From positions 62,001-126,000 of the forward strand of contig JASJEC010000006.1 of assembly GCA_030064845.1 (NCBI GenBank): DNA of 64,000 nt. The letters are read 5' to 3'. The stretch comes from Kiloniellales bacterium (GTDB lineage Bacteria; Pseudomonadota; Alphaproteobacteria; Kiloniellales; JAKSDN01). The position numbers and the translations under genes are program-made. The notes beneath the pieces are model-generated. The model was not told the origin of the DNA. It made no database searches and worked only from the letters and a program-made list of their open reading frames with translations. Shown one piece after another: positions 43,387 through 52,616 of this stretch. How positions within the stretch are numbered: position 1 is the first letter of the stretch; every line of letters starts with the position of its first letter.

Positions 43387-43426
43387 GTGGCCAGGACATC
43401 GAGACGAAACAGAAGGCGAAGCAGCC

Positions 43427-43921
43427 ATGACCGAGTCGATTGCGATCCGGCCGGCGACCGAGGGCGACCGCCCGACGGTCCTGGCCTTCCTGACGGCCCT
43501 CTCGGACTACGAGCTCCCGCTCTACGACGGCCTGCGCGAAGGCGCCGACTGCGCGGAGGAATACTTCGAAACCACCAGCCGGGCCGTCGAGAACAACAAT
43601 GCACTCATGCTGATCGCGGAGAAGGACGGCCGGCCCGCCGGATTCATCTGGTTCTGCGAGGAGATGGACGACGACGTCCTGCTGCGCGAGGACGCGCGGC
43701 GCCACGGCTATATCACCGACCTCTTCGTGCTGCCGGAGTTTCGCGGCCAGGGCGTTGCCCGCGCCCTGATGGCGGCGGTAGAGCAGCGCTGCCGCGCCCT
43801 GGGGCTCGACCGACTGCGCATCGACGCGATCGGCGCCAACCAGCCGGCGCGCCGCTTCTACGAGGCCCGGGGCTACGTCCCAGTCATCGTGACCCACGAG
43901 AAACGCCTCAATGAAACCTAA
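43427..43921 (+). CDS. GNAT-family N-acetyltransferase
   Basis: A 164-residue acetyltransferase. ITDLFVLPEFRGQGVARALM is the acetyl-CoA-binding motif A (R/Q-x2-G-x-G/A), and ANQPARRFYEARGYVP is motif B. The substrate is unknown. The internal ATG is chosen over a long frame through the small-RNA locus because it gives a standard GNAT start (MTESIAIRPAT) and has AAGG-type sequence upstream. Confidence 0.9.
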   Translation: MTESIAIRPATEGDRPTVLAFLTALSDYELPLYDGLREGADCAEEYFETTSRAVENNNALMLIAEKDGRPAGFIWFCEEMDDDVLLREDARRHGYITDLFVLPEFRGQGVARALMAAVEQRCRALGLDRLRIDAIGANQPARRFYEARGYVPVIVTHEKRLNET

Positions 43922-43943
43922 GCGCGGTTGCTCTTGATCACGG

Positions 43944-44040
43944 TCATCCTTCGACACGCTCAGGATGAAGGGTCTTTGTCTGAAGACATTCTGCCCTCAC
44001 CCGCGCGAAGCGCCGGGCTACGCCCCTTGTCGAAGGGTGA
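43944..44040. repeat. Dispersed palindromic repeat of the CCTTCGA...CTCAGGATGA type
   Basis: TCATCCT pairs with AGGATGA (43944-43968) and TCACCC with GGGTGA (43997-44040). CATCCTTCGACACGCTCAGG resembles intergenic repeats common in Rhizobiales and related alphaproteobacteria. It lies between two convergent genes and may help transcription end. Confidence 0.55.
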
Positions 44041-44073
44041 CGGTGCCATCTGAGCACCCCCCTACGCTGCCTG

Positions 44074-45357
44074 TTAAGGAAGCTTGTCGCGCAGGCTGTA
44101 GTAGAGCATGCCGGCGACGAGGCCCGGCCAGCGCAGGAGGGTGCCGCCGGGAAACTGCCGAGAGGGGATGCGGGCGAAGACGTCGAAGCGCTCGGCTGTT
44201 CCGGCCGCCGCTTCGGCGATCAGCTTGCCGGCCAGGGAGCTCAGCGCCACGCCGTGCCCGGAGTAGCCCTGGGCGTAGAAGATCTCGGGCTCGAGACGGC
44301 CGAAGGCGGGCAGGCGGTTCAGGGTGATCGCGAGCGTGCCGCCCCAGGCGTAGTCGATCCGCGTCTTCGCCAGCTGGGGAAAGACCCGCAGCATGACCCG
44401 GCGGACGAAGCTGCCGATATCGCGCGGAAAACGGTTCGTGTAGGTTTCGCCGCCGCCGAACAGCAGCCGCCGGTCGGCCGAGAGGCGGTAGTAGTCGACC
44501 ACGAACTTGGTGTCCGAGACCGCCACGTCGTCGCGGATCAGCGCGCGGGCGCCGGCCTCCCCGAGCGGCTCGGTGGCGAGGATGAAGTTGTTGATCGGCA
44601 TGATAGATCCGGCGATGCGGGGCTCGAGCCGCCCCAGATAGCCGTTGCAGGCCAGCACGACGATCCGGGCCCGCACCTGGCCCTCGCGCGTCCGCAGATG
44701 GGTCGGCCGGCCGGGCTCGTAGTCGAGCACGCGGCTGCCTTCGAAGACCCGGACTCCGGCCTCGCGCGCCGCCCGTGCGAGGCCGAGGGCGTAGTTCAGG
44801 GGATGGAGGTGGCCGCCGCCCCGGTCGAGCACACCGCCGTGGTAGATCTCCGTGCCCAGGCGCTCGGCGACCTCGGCCTTGGTGAGGGGCACGTCGTCTT
44901 CATAGCCGTAGTCCCGCGCGAGACGCGCCGCGCTCTCATGGAGATCCGCCACTTCGCCCCGCTTGAAGGCGGCGTAGAGAATGCCGGACCTGTAGTCGCA
45001 GGCGATGCCATGGCGGGCGATGCGCTCGCGGACGGTCGCCTTGGCCTCTTCCGCCAGGTCCCAGAGCTGGCGCGCCGCCGCCGTTCCCAGCATGGCCTCG
45101 AGTTCCTCCTGACCCTGGCGCTGGCCCGACCCGACCTGGCCCCCGTTGCGGCCGGAGGCGCCCCAGGCGATGCGCTCGGCCTCCAGCAGGACCGTGTCGT
45201 AGCCCCGCTCGGCCAGATGCAGCGCCGCGGAGAGGCCGGTGTAGCCGCCGCCGATCACGCAGGCGTCGCAGTCCAGCGATTCGGTCAGCCGGGGATGGTC
45301 CTCGAGACCCTCGGCCGTCGCCAGGTAATAGGAGTCCGGATAGGGTTGCGCGATCAT
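44074..45357 (-). CDS. FAD-dependent amine oxidase, PuuB/OrdL-like (copy 1)
   Basis: A 427-residue DAO-family flavoprotein. FAD is bound at CVIGGGYTGLSAALHLAERG, followed by EAERIAWGASGRNGGQ, the motif typical of gamma-glutamylputrescine oxidase and related enzymes. The C-terminal YSGHGVALSSLAGKLIAEA completes the FAD site. The likely reaction is oxidative deamination of an amine or amino acid. It is followed on the same strand by nothing and preceded, with a 12-base gap, by a paralogue. Confidence 0.9.
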   Translation of the reverse strand: MIAQPYPDSYYLATAEGLEDHPRLTESLDCDACVIGGGYTGLSAALHLAERGYDTVLLEAERIAWGASGRNGGQVGSGQRQGQEELEAMLGTAAARQLWDLAEEAKATVRERIARHGIACDYRSGILYAAFKRGEVADLHESAARLARDYGYEDDVPLTKAEVAERLGTEIYHGGVLDRGGGHLHPLNYALGLARAAREAGVRVFEGSRVLDYEPGRPTHLRTREGQVRARIVVLACNGYLGRLEPRIAGSIMPINNFILATEPLGEAGARALIRDDVAVSDTKFVVDYYRLSADRRLLFGGGETYTNRFPRDIGSFVRRVMLRVFPQLAKTRIDYAWGGTLAITLNRLPAFGRLEPEIFYAQGYSGHGVALSSLAGKLIAEAAAGTAERFDVFARIPSRQFPGGTLLRWPGLVAGMLYYSLRDKLP

Positions 45358-45369
45358 GGGTCACCGAGC

Positions 45370-46716
45370 TCAGGTTGCGGTATCGGTGAAGCGGTAGGCC
45401 AGCGTGGCGGCGCGCAGGTACCAGATCCTCAGCGCCGGGAAGGGAAAGCGCGGCGCCGGGCCGGCGATGGCGGCGGGCAGCGCCCGGTTGCTCTTCTGGC
45501 CGGCGACCATGCGGGCGAGCTGCCGTCCGGTCCAAGGCGCGGTGTTGACCCCGTTGCCGTGGTAGCCGAAGCCGTAGAACACGCTCTCGTCCTCGTCCAG
45601 ACGGCCGACCGCGGGGGTCAGCCGCCGGGTCATGGCGATCAGGCCGCGCCAGAAGTGGCTGATCTCGACCGACTGCCACGCCGGAAAGACCTCGCGGAAG
45701 CGCCCGGTCAGCCAGGCCCGCATGCGCGCCGCCGACGCGGCGTCGCCGCGGCTGTCGCCGCGTGCCCCGAACAGTAGCCGCCGGTCCGGCAGCAGGCGGT
45801 AGTAGAACAGGAGGGCCCGCGTGTTGCACAGCGGGTTCTCGCTGCGCCACGACTGCGCCGCGAGCTCGTCCGGGGTCAGCGGCCGAGTGGTGATGATGTT
45901 GGACAGGACCGGCAGGACGCGCCCGTCGAGGGCGGGATGCAGGCCGTCGGTCAGGAAGCCGTTGGCCGCCACCACGACCCGCTTCGCCGCCAGGCTGCCC
46001 CGCGCCGTGACCAACCGATGACGGCCGCCCTCGCGCCGCCAGTCGTCGACCGCGCTGAGACCGTGCAGCCGGGCGCCGTGGCGAGCCGCGGCGGCGGCCA
46101 GGCCGCTCAGGAACTTGAGCGGATGGAGCCCGAAGCCGGCCCCGGTGAAGAGCGCGCCGAACTGCTCGGTCGAATCGTGGCCGACCGCGCGGAAAGCCTC
46201 GGCCGAGTAGAGCCGTGTCTCGATGCCGAAGTGCCGTGTCAGCGCCTCGGCCTCCTCTTCCAGCTCGCGGTAGCGCGACGGCTTGTGGGCGACCGCGAAG
46301 ATGCCCTCGCCCTGGAGATCGAAGTCGATCCCCTCGGTCTCGCCGAGCTCGCGCACCAGATCGATCCCCTCGAGCTGCGCGGCGTAGAAGCGCTTCGTCT
46401 CCTCCAGGCCGAAGCGCCGGATCATGGCATCGATCGAGAGCTTGGTCGCCGCCAGGCAGCAGAAGCCGCCATTCCGCCCCGAAGCGCCCCAGCCGATGTG
46501 CCCTGCCTCCAGCACACGAACCTCGACACCGTGGTCGCGCGCCAGGTGCAGCGCCGCCGAGAGCCCGGTGAAGCCGCCGCCGATCACCGCGACGTCGCAG
46601 GCCTGATCACCCTCGAGGGGACCGAAGCCCGCCTGAGGCGGCGGCGCGCTCTCCTCCCAGTAGCTCGGCACCGCGCGTCCGTGGTCGTAAACGTCGTCGT
46701 GAAACAGCCTCGCCAT
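45370..46716 (-). CDS. FAD-dependent amine oxidase, PuuB/OrdL-like (copy 2)
   Basis: A 448-residue DAO-family flavoprotein with VIGGGFTGLSAALHLARDHG, EAGHIGWGASGRNGGFCCL and the C-terminal YGFGYHGNGVNTAPWTG. It begins YDHGRAVPSYWEESAPPP, similar to PuuB-like proteins. About half of its motifs match the gene downstream, so the two arose by duplication and may act on related amines or as a complex. No polyamine synthetase or permease gene is adjacent. Confidence 0.9.
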   Translation of the reverse strand: MARLFHDDVYDHGRAVPSYWEESAPPPQAGFGPLEGDQACDVAVIGGGFTGLSAALHLARDHGVEVRVLEAGHIGWGASGRNGGFCCLAATKLSIDAMIRRFGLEETKRFYAAQLEGIDLVRELGETEGIDFDLQGEGIFAVAHKPSRYRELEEEAEALTRHFGIETRLYSAEAFRAVGHDSTEQFGALFTGAGFGLHPLKFLSGLAAAAARHGARLHGLSAVDDWRREGGRHRLVTARGSLAAKRVVVAANGFLTDGLHPALDGRVLPVLSNIITTRPLTPDELAAQSWRSENPLCNTRALLFYYRLLPDRRLLFGARGDSRGDAASAARMRAWLTGRFREVFPAWQSVEISHFWRGLIAMTRRLTPAVGRLDEDESVFYGFGYHGNGVNTAPWTGRQLARMVAGQKSNRALPAAIAGPAPRFPFPALRIWYLRAATLAYRFTDTAT

Positions 46717-46730
46717 GGCGGCCCTCCCTC

Positions 46731-46815
46731 CCGCTCTACCTCTGAGGTTTAGAGCAGATTCACCGGGTTTGATGGATCGCCTCCGGCGATGCAGTCAAAC
46801 CCGGATCTGCTCTAG
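46731..46815. repeat. Composite repeat, copy C (truncated)
   Basis: Module 2 is complete (46750-46815). Only the last eight bases of module 1 (CCGCTCTA at 46731-46738) remain, followed by the standard linker. It lies between two divergent genes. Confidence 0.85.
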
Positions 46816-46881
46816 CGCCACGGCGGATGCCCTGTTAAGCGCGGCGCTGTCGCGAAACTTGCATCAGAATGGCGCAACACT

Positions 46882-46895
46882 CTGACCTCGATCAA
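46882..46895. promoter_or_regulatory. FNR-type box before the haem protein gene
   Basis: CTGACCTCGATCAA has half-sites CTGAC and ATCAA with a 4-base spacer: one mismatch from the FNR/NNR pattern. It is centred about 63 bases before the start codon. Confidence 0.5.
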
Positions 46896-46951
46896 GGAAC
46901 GGAAGTAGCGCCGCTGTTCTCCTGACGCCCGGCAATCTAAGGAGTATCGTG

Positions 46952-47527
46952 ATGCGCAAAGCGCTCGTAGGTCTCGCCGCTCTCGGGGCACTGGGCCTCG
47001 GAACCGCCGTCGCCGGGGACACGCCGGATCTTACCGCGCTCAACGCCGAGAGCCGGGCCAAGATCAAGAACTTCGCAGGGTCCTTGAAGGGCGCCCTGCA
47101 GACGGCGATCAAGGAAGGCGGGCCGGTCAAGGCGATTTCCGTCTGCAACGTGCGCGCGCCGGAGATCGCCGCCGAGCTGTCGGGCGGCGACTGGACCGTG
47201 GGCCGCACCAGCCAGAGGACGCGCAACCCGGAGAACGGGCCCGACGCGTGGGAAACCATGGTCCTGGAGGCCTTCATCGACCGCGCGGCCGCCGGTGAGA
47301 GCCTGAAGACCATGGAGGCCGCGGCGGTGGTCGAGAGCGGCGGCGCCAGGACCTACCGCTACATGAAGGCGATCCCGACCGGCGAGGTCTGCTTGACCTG
47401 CCACGGCTCGGACCTCGAGCCGGAGCTGGCGGCCAAGATCCGCGCGGTCTATCCCGAAGACCGCGCGACCGGCTTCAAGCTCGGCGAGCTGCGCGGCGCC
47501 TTCACGGTCACTAAGACGGTCAAGTAG
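46952..47527 (+). CDS. Exported haem-binding protein, DUF3365/Tll0287-like
   Basis: A 191-residue protein with an N-terminal signal peptide (RKALVGLAALGALGLGTAVAG). VCLTCHG provides the CxxCH haem-binding motif, and the rest matches the DUF3365 family of single-haem periplasmic sensor-like proteins. AGGAG lies 7 bases before the ATG; a GTG one codon earlier is possible. An FNR-type box precedes it, which suggests expression when oxygen is limiting. It may be a redox or gas sensor or a small electron carrier. Confidence 0.85.
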   Translation: MRKALVGLAALGALGLGTAVAGDTPDLTALNAESRAKIKNFAGSLKGALQTAIKEGGPVKAISVCNVRAPEIAAELSGGDWTVGRTSQRTRNPENGPDAWETMVLEAFIDRAAAGESLKTMEAAAVVESGGARTYRYMKAIPTGEVCLTCHGSDLEPELAAKIRAVYPEDRATGFKLGELRGAFTVTKTVK

Positions 47528-47683
47528 CGGGCCAGATCGGATCATGGCCGAGAGAGACCGGAGACTCGTCGTCGAATCACCGAAAGGAGTCTGGCGGCTG
47601 GCTCGGCTTGGCGCCTAAACTCGCTCGTATTCCCCTGTCGCAATGACCGGGGGATCGCTTCCAACGTAGCCGCAACGCCGTTC

Positions 47684-49210
47684 ATGTTCGACACCACGCC
47701 GTGGTTCCGTCTCTACGCCGGCTGGCGGCTCCCCTGGCTCGCGCGCCAGAACCCGGCCGACCTGCAGGAGGACCAGCTGCTCTCGCTGGTCCGCCGGGCC
47801 GAGGACACGCGCTTCGGCCGCGCCCACGGCTTCGCCGGCGTGCAGTCGGTGGCGGACTTCCAGGCCGCCGTGCCGCTGCGGCACTACGAAGATTTCTGGC
47901 GGGAGTGGTGGCAGGCGGACTTTCCCAGGCTGACCGACGTGTCCTGGCCTGGCACCGTGCCGTTTTTCGCCCTGACCTCTGGCACCACGACCGGCGTCAC
48001 CAAGTACATCCCCTGCACCGACGAGATGAACGCCAGCAACCGGCTGGTCAGCGCTGACCTGATCGGCTTCCACCTGCACCGCCGGCCGGACAGCCGCCTG
48101 ATGGGCGGGCGCAGCTTCCTGCTGGGCGGCTCAACCGATCTCCGGGAGCTCGCGCCCGGCATCCTGGCCGGCGACCTCAGCGGCATCACCGCCAGCGTCA
48201 TTCCCTGGTGGGTACGGGCGCACTACTTCCCGCCGCAAGAGCTCGAGTTCTTGGCCGATTGGGAGGAGAAGATCGCGCAACTGGCGCCGCTCTCGATCGA
48301 GCAGGACATGCGCAGCGTCGCCGGCACGCCCAACTGGCTGCTGATCCTGTTCGACCGCATCGCCAGCCTGCGCCCGGATCTGCCGCGCCGCCTCGCGTCC
48401 TATTGGCCGAACCTGGAGCTCCTGGTGCACGGCGGCATCAACTTCTCGCCCTACCGTTCGCTGTTCCGCGACTGGCTCGAAGGCGGCCACGCGGAGACAC
48501 GCGAGGTCTACGCGGCGAGCGAGGGCTTCATGGCCGTGGCCGACCGTGGCGACGGCGAGGGCCTGCGGCTGTCGCTCGACGCCGGCCTGTTCTACGAGTT
48601 CATCCCGCTCGAAGAGCTGGAGCACGACCAGCCCACGCGCCACTGGCTCGGCAACGTCGAGCTCGGCGTCAACTACGCGGTCGCGCTCAGCACCTGCGCC
48701 GGGCTCTGGAGCTACATCGTCGGCGACACTCTGCGCTTCGTCGACCTCGCCCCGCCGCGCGTCCTCGTCACCGGCCGGGTCTCCTACAGCCTGTCGGCTT
48801 TCGGCGAGCACCTGATCGCCGAGGAGATCGAAGAGGCTGTGACCCAGGCGGCGTCCGCGATCGGCACAGCGGTCGTGGACTATTCGGCCGGCGCCGTCTT
48901 CCCGGAGGCCGAGGAGCCCTCGGGCGGGCACCTCTTCATCGTCGAGTTCGCCGGAGAGGTGCCTCGCGGCGCCGCGCTGGCCGCCTTCGCCGAGCAGCTC
49001 GATGCCGCGCTGGGGAAAACGAACGAGGACTACGCGGCTCACCGCGCCGGCGACTTCGGTCTGCGGGCGCCGCGCGTGCACGCGGTCTCCGCGGGCGGCT
49101 TCGCCGCCTGGATGAAGTCGCGCGGCCAGCTCGGCGGTCAGCACAAGGTGCCCCGGGTGATCAACGATCCCGAGCTCTTCGCCAACCTGCGCGCCTTCGT
49201 CGGCGCCTGA
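47684..49210 (+). CDS. GH3-family acyl-adenylate/amidosynthetase-like enzyme
   Basis: A 508-residue adenylate-forming enzyme of the GH3 family, best known from plants, where it joins amino acids to auxin or jasmonate. The ATP-binding ALTSGTTTGVTKYIP motif is present, as are YAASEGF and the C-terminal GQLGGQHKVPRV. Bacterial GH3 proteins are common and mostly unstudied; the native acid substrate is unknown. The gene stands alone on the plus strand between two repeats. Confidence 0.88.
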   Translation: MFDTTPWFRLYAGWRLPWLARQNPADLQEDQLLSLVRRAEDTRFGRAHGFAGVQSVADFQAAVPLRHYEDFWREWWQADFPRLTDVSWPGTVPFFALTSGTTTGVTKYIPCTDEMNASNRLVSADLIGFHLHRRPDSRLMGGRSFLLGGSTDLRELAPGILAGDLSGITASVIPWWVRAHYFPPQELEFLADWEEKIAQLAPLSIEQDMRSVAGTPNWLLILFDRIASLRPDLPRRLASYWPNLELLVHGGINFSPYRSLFRDWLEGGHAETREVYAASEGFMAVADRGDGEGLRLSLDAGLFYEFIPLEELEHDQPTRHWLGNVELGVNYAVALSTCAGLWSYIVGDTLRFVDLAPPRVLVTGRVSYSLSAFGEHLIAEEIEEAVTQAASAIGTAVVDYSAGAVFPEAEEPSGGHLFIVEFAGEVPRGAALAAFAEQLDAALGKTNEDYAAHRAGDFGLRAPRVHAVSAGGFAAWMKSRGQLGGQHKVPRVINDPELFANLRAFVGA

Positions 49211-49290
49211 TCAGGTCTCCGCATTGATTGCCGACTCGGCGGCGCAGGGTCTATGGGAGGAAACCGAGACTTGCAGCTGGGTCTCCCCGG

Positions 49291-49433
49291 CCTAGAGCAG
49301 ATCCGGGTTTGATGGAATCGCCACGGGCGATCCATCAACCCGGTGAATCTGCTCTAAACCTTAGATGTAGAGCGGATTCACATGTTTAGTTGGAAACCAC
49401 GTAGTGGTTCCATCTAAACATGATCCGCTCTAG
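49291..49433. repeat. Composite repeat, copy D (complete, inverted)
   Basis: Module 2 (49291-49356) precedes module 1 (49368-49433), opposite to copies A and B. The inner part of module 1 differs completely from copy A (GGAACCAC with GTGGTTTCC instead of GGAAACG with CGGTTCC), yet still pairs. It separates the convergent GH3 and spermidine-synthase-like genes. Confidence 0.9.
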
Positions 49434-49440
49434 CGACAAC

Positions 49441-51867
49441 TCATTCCGCCAGAGGCCTGTGGAAGGCGAGGGCGGCGGCGCCGTAGAGCGCCAAGGCCAG
49501 GACGATCACGACGGTGAAGCCGAAGTGGATCGCCAGCATCATGGCGAGGACCGCGCTGATCACCGAGGCGCAGCCGTTCACCCCCCAGGCCCAGGGCACG
49601 AGGTCGGGCGCCGCGTCGGAGACGCGGGACAGCCCGAGCGGGAAAGGCATGCCCATGAGAAAGGCGAGGGGCGCCACGAGAACCAGGGAAGCCGTGACCT
49701 TGGCCGCCTCGGGCCAGCCGAGCATCCAGGAGAACAGTGGCGGCAGCAGCAGGATGTAGAGCACGGCGGTCGCCGCAATGGCCAGGACGCAGAGACCGAT
49801 GGGCGAGACGCCGGATGGCCGGTCGCCCCGCCGGAGACGTTCCGCCGCGCGGCGCGACAGCCCGCTGCCGAGCCCGGCGAAGAACAGGAAGCCGCCGAGC
49901 AGGATCGCCACGGCGTAGACCGGATCGCCGAGAAAGACGATGAAGCGCTGAATGAAGGCGATCTCGACGAAGAGAAACGCCAGACCCAGGGCGAAAAAGT
50001 AGGCGAGGATCCGAAGCCGGGCCCGGTGGCGGGCCCCGCTCTTCTTGCGCAAGGCCAGGGGCAGCAGGATCAGCGAGAGGCTGAGCACCAGGGCCTGAAC
50101 CAGCGTGGCGAAGAGGATCAGGTAGCCCCATTCGAGCAAGCCCGCGCCGCCCGCGGTGCGCAGGGCCAGGAATTCCGGCAGGCTTCGCCACCTGAAGAAA
50201 TCGAAGAAGTAGGGGCGATCGTCGCTGGCTGGCGTGAGATCGAACTTGTAGCGATCGAGGAAGTCGCGGCGGCCCTCGCCCAGCAGTTCCGTCACCGCCT
50301 GATGGAAGTAGGGCGATTCCAGGGCGTTGAACCGATTGGCCTCCTCGGGCTCGATGCCGGGGTAGTAAGCCAGATCGAAGGAGCGTTGCTCGGCGAAGTG
50401 GCGCACCGCTTCGATCTCGGCCGCGCCGAAGGTGCCGTTCTTGATCAGCAGGGTGGTGGTATCCAGGCCGCGTATCAGCACCAGGCGCGATGCGAGGTCG
50501 CCGATGCCCTGGCGCTCCAGCGCCACGGCGGCGGTCGCGATCAGCTTGAGGCTGTCGCGCGGCGGCAGCTTGAGCCAGCGGGTTATGGCGAGCATGCCGC
50601 CCGGCCGCAGGCGGGCGAGGTATTCGCCGAGAGCCTCGCGTGTGTAGACGTAGCTCTCGCTCAGGCTCTGCACGCCCGCCGCCGACGCGGCCGCCGAATC
50701 GAGCAGGGGAATCTGAATCAGGTCCCAATGGTCGGTGCTGCGCGTGACGAAGCTGCGCGCTTCGGCCACGTGGATCCGGACGTCTTCCCTGTCGTAGAGC
50801 CCGCCGGCGAACCCGCCGTGCTCGCGCCGGACCAGCGCGACCAGCTGCGGATTGAGCTCGACGGCGTCGACCCGCCCGGAACCGTAATAGACCGCCTGCA
50901 GCACGTCGGCGCCGCCGCCCGCCCCGAGGATCAGCACCGAGGGCTTCTCCATCAGATGATAAGGCAGGGCCGAGGTCGTTTGGCCGAGATAGGCGAGAGG
51001 CTCGCGCCGGCCGTCGAAGGCCGTGATCACCGTCAAGGAGTCCCCATCGGTGAAGACGCCGATCTGCGGCGGCGGCTCGGTTCTGTTGTTCAGGCTGAGG
51101 CCCGGCACGTGGCGAAAGGGGACCACTGGGCTCTCCACGACCGTCAGGAGCCCGAGGGGGCTCGAGACCTCTGCGACCGTCCGCGCCCCCGGGACCCGAA
51201 GCGCGCCGCTCAGTCCCTTGAACTCGGAGAGGCGGGGGGCGGTCCAGGATTCGGGCGCGGCGAAGGGCAGCAGCAGGGCCGCCGCGAAGAGGACGGCGGC
51301 TGGCGCGCCCCTCCGCCTGGCCGTGCTTCCCACATAGGCGAGGCCCGCGGCGCCGAGGGCGAGCCCCATGATCACCCGGAGGCAGTCGGGCGGCGGCAGG
51401 AGATGGAGGACCGCGACGATCCCGAGCGCTCCCGCGCCCGCGCCGATCAGGTCGTAGCGGTAGATCCGGCCGATACGCTCGCCGAAGGTGATGAAGGCGA
51501 GGCCGATGCAATTCGCGCCGAAGAAGAAGGGCACGACGAAGACGGCGTAGAGGAGGGCGAGGTACGCCATCTGCCGGACGTCCCACACGACCGCGAGGGC
51601 GTTGAAGGGGACACGCTGGCCGAGCGCGAATCCGAGGACCGCCGTGGCGCCGAAGAGCAGGGCATTGACCGCGAAAGCGGCGGTGAAACGACGCTTCATC
51701 CAATCCTGGGTGAGCGCGAGGAAGCTTCCGCTGGCGCCGTAGCCCAAGAGCGCGATGCTGATCACCATGTAGGCGAAATGGTGCCACTGCACGATGGCCA
51801 GCAGGCGCATCAGCAGCACCTCGTAGGCCAGAATGGCCGCGGAAACGAACGAGATGGCCGGCAGCAT
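49441..51867 (-). CDS. Membrane-embedded spermidine synthase-like protein
   Basis: An 808-residue protein in three parts. About seven membrane helices (1-230) are followed by a spermidine-synthase/methyltransferase-like domain centred on VLILGAGGGADVLQAVYYG (about residue 315) with the acidic VDAVELNPQ after it, then seven or so C-terminal helices (about 560-800). The SAM/dcSAM-binding glycine loop is intact, but the usual putrescine-binding aspartates were not confirmed. Related large membrane SpeE-like proteins are widespread and of unknown function. It starts 5 bases after the stop of the exported PIMT gene. Confidence 0.8.
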   Translation of the reverse strand: MLPAISFVSAAILAYEVLLMRLLAIVQWHHFAYMVISIALLGYGASGSFLALTQDWMKRRFTAAFAVNALLFGATAVLGFALGQRVPFNALAVVWDVRQMAYLALLYAVFVVPFFFGANCIGLAFITFGERIGRIYRYDLIGAGAGALGIVAVLHLLPPPDCLRVIMGLALGAAGLAYVGSTARRRGAPAAVLFAAALLLPFAAPESWTAPRLSEFKGLSGALRVPGARTVAEVSSPLGLLTVVESPVVPFRHVPGLSLNNRTEPPPQIGVFTDGDSLTVITAFDGRREPLAYLGQTTSALPYHLMEKPSVLILGAGGGADVLQAVYYGSGRVDAVELNPQLVALVRREHGGFAGGLYDREDVRIHVAEARSFVTRSTDHWDLIQIPLLDSAAASAAGVQSLSESYVYTREALGEYLARLRPGGMLAITRWLKLPPRDSLKLIATAAVALERQGIGDLASRLVLIRGLDTTTLLIKNGTFGAAEIEAVRHFAEQRSFDLAYYPGIEPEEANRFNALESPYFHQAVTELLGEGRRDFLDRYKFDLTPASDDRPYFFDFFRWRSLPEFLALRTAGGAGLLEWGYLILFATLVQALVLSLSLILLPLALRKKSGARHRARLRILAYFFALGLAFLFVEIAFIQRFIVFLGDPVYAVAILLGGFLFFAGLGSGLSRRAAERLRRGDRPSGVSPIGLCVLAIAATAVLYILLLPPLFSWMLGWPEAAKVTASLVLVAPLAFLMGMPFPLGLSRVSDAAPDLVPWAWGVNGCASVISAVLAMMLAIHFGFTVVIVLALALYGAAALAFHRPLAE

Positions 51868-51872
51868 GGTCG

Positions 51873-52616
51873 CTATTCGCGCACCAGGGGCACGAAGATC
51901 ACCGGAAGCGTCTGGCGCGTCGCGAAGCGGCCGTCGGGCAGCTTGGTCACGATGGTCATGTGCTGTGTGACGAAGGGCCCACCGACCGGTATGACCATGC
52001 GCGCCCCGGGCTTGAGCTGTTCCAGCAGGGGCGGCGGCACGTGGCTCGCCGCGGCGGTGACCATGATGCCGTCGAACGGCCCGCACTCCGGCCAGCCGTA
52101 GTAGCCGTCGCCGGTCTTTGTCTCGATATTGGTATACCCGAGCCGGTCGAGCCGTTCGCGCGCGCTGTCGGCCAGTTCCGGAACGATCTCGATGGAGCAC
52201 GCGCGCTCGACCAGCTCACCCAGGACAGCGGCCTGGTAGCCCGATCCCGTGCCGACTTCGAGCACGACGTGGTCCGGCTCGATCCGCAGCAGGTCGGTCA
52301 TCAGCGCAACGATGAAGGGCTGGGAAATGGTCTGGCCATAACCGATCGGCAGAGGCCTGTCGTCATAGGCCTGGTCGCGCCGCCGTTCGGAGACGAAGAG
52401 ATGGCGCGGCACCCGGCGCATCGCGTCGAGCACCTGCGGTTCGATATACTTGCGCTCCAGGGCCGAGGCCGCGGTGAGGGCGTGAAGCTCGATTCTGTCG
52501 ATCATGCGCCCCAGCTGCGGTCCATAGTCGTCGGCGGCCTGGCCGGTCACGGCCCCGCCTGTCATGGCGGTCGCCGCAAGCAGCAACGCCAGTCTGACGA
52601 TCAGGCTCAACCTCAA
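51873..52616 (-). CDS. pcm: Exported protein-L-isoaspartate O-methyltransferase
   Basis: A 247-residue PIMT with the family-defining YGQTISQPFIVALM and SAM-binding VVLEVGTGSGYQAAVLGEL. An N-terminal signal peptide (LIVRLALLLAATAMTGGA) suggests export, unusual for an enzyme that needs cytoplasmic SAM. The TTG start overlaps the hydrolase stop (TTGA), so translation is coupled. The usual neighbours of cytosolic pcm (surE, rpoS/nlpD) are absent; instead it sits in an operon with the abhydrolase and the membrane SpeE-like gene. Confidence 0.85.
   Translation of the reverse strand: MRLSLIVRLALLLAATAMTGGAVTGQAADDYGPQLGRMIDRIELHALTAASALERKYIEPQVLDAMRRVPRHLFVSERRRDQAYDDRPLPIGYGQTISQPFIVALMTDLLRIEPDHVVLEVGTGSGYQAAVLGELVERACSIEIVPELADSARERLDRLGYTNIETKTGDGYYGWPECGPFDGIMVTAAASHVPPPLLEQLKPGARMVIPVGGPFVTQHMTIVTKLPDGRFATRQTLPVIFVPLVRE

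Noticed and set aside
47684-49210. Recent transfer of the GH3 gene from plants
   Set aside because: GC content and codon use match the neighbourhood and GH3 genes are common in bacteria, so no evidence for a plant origin.
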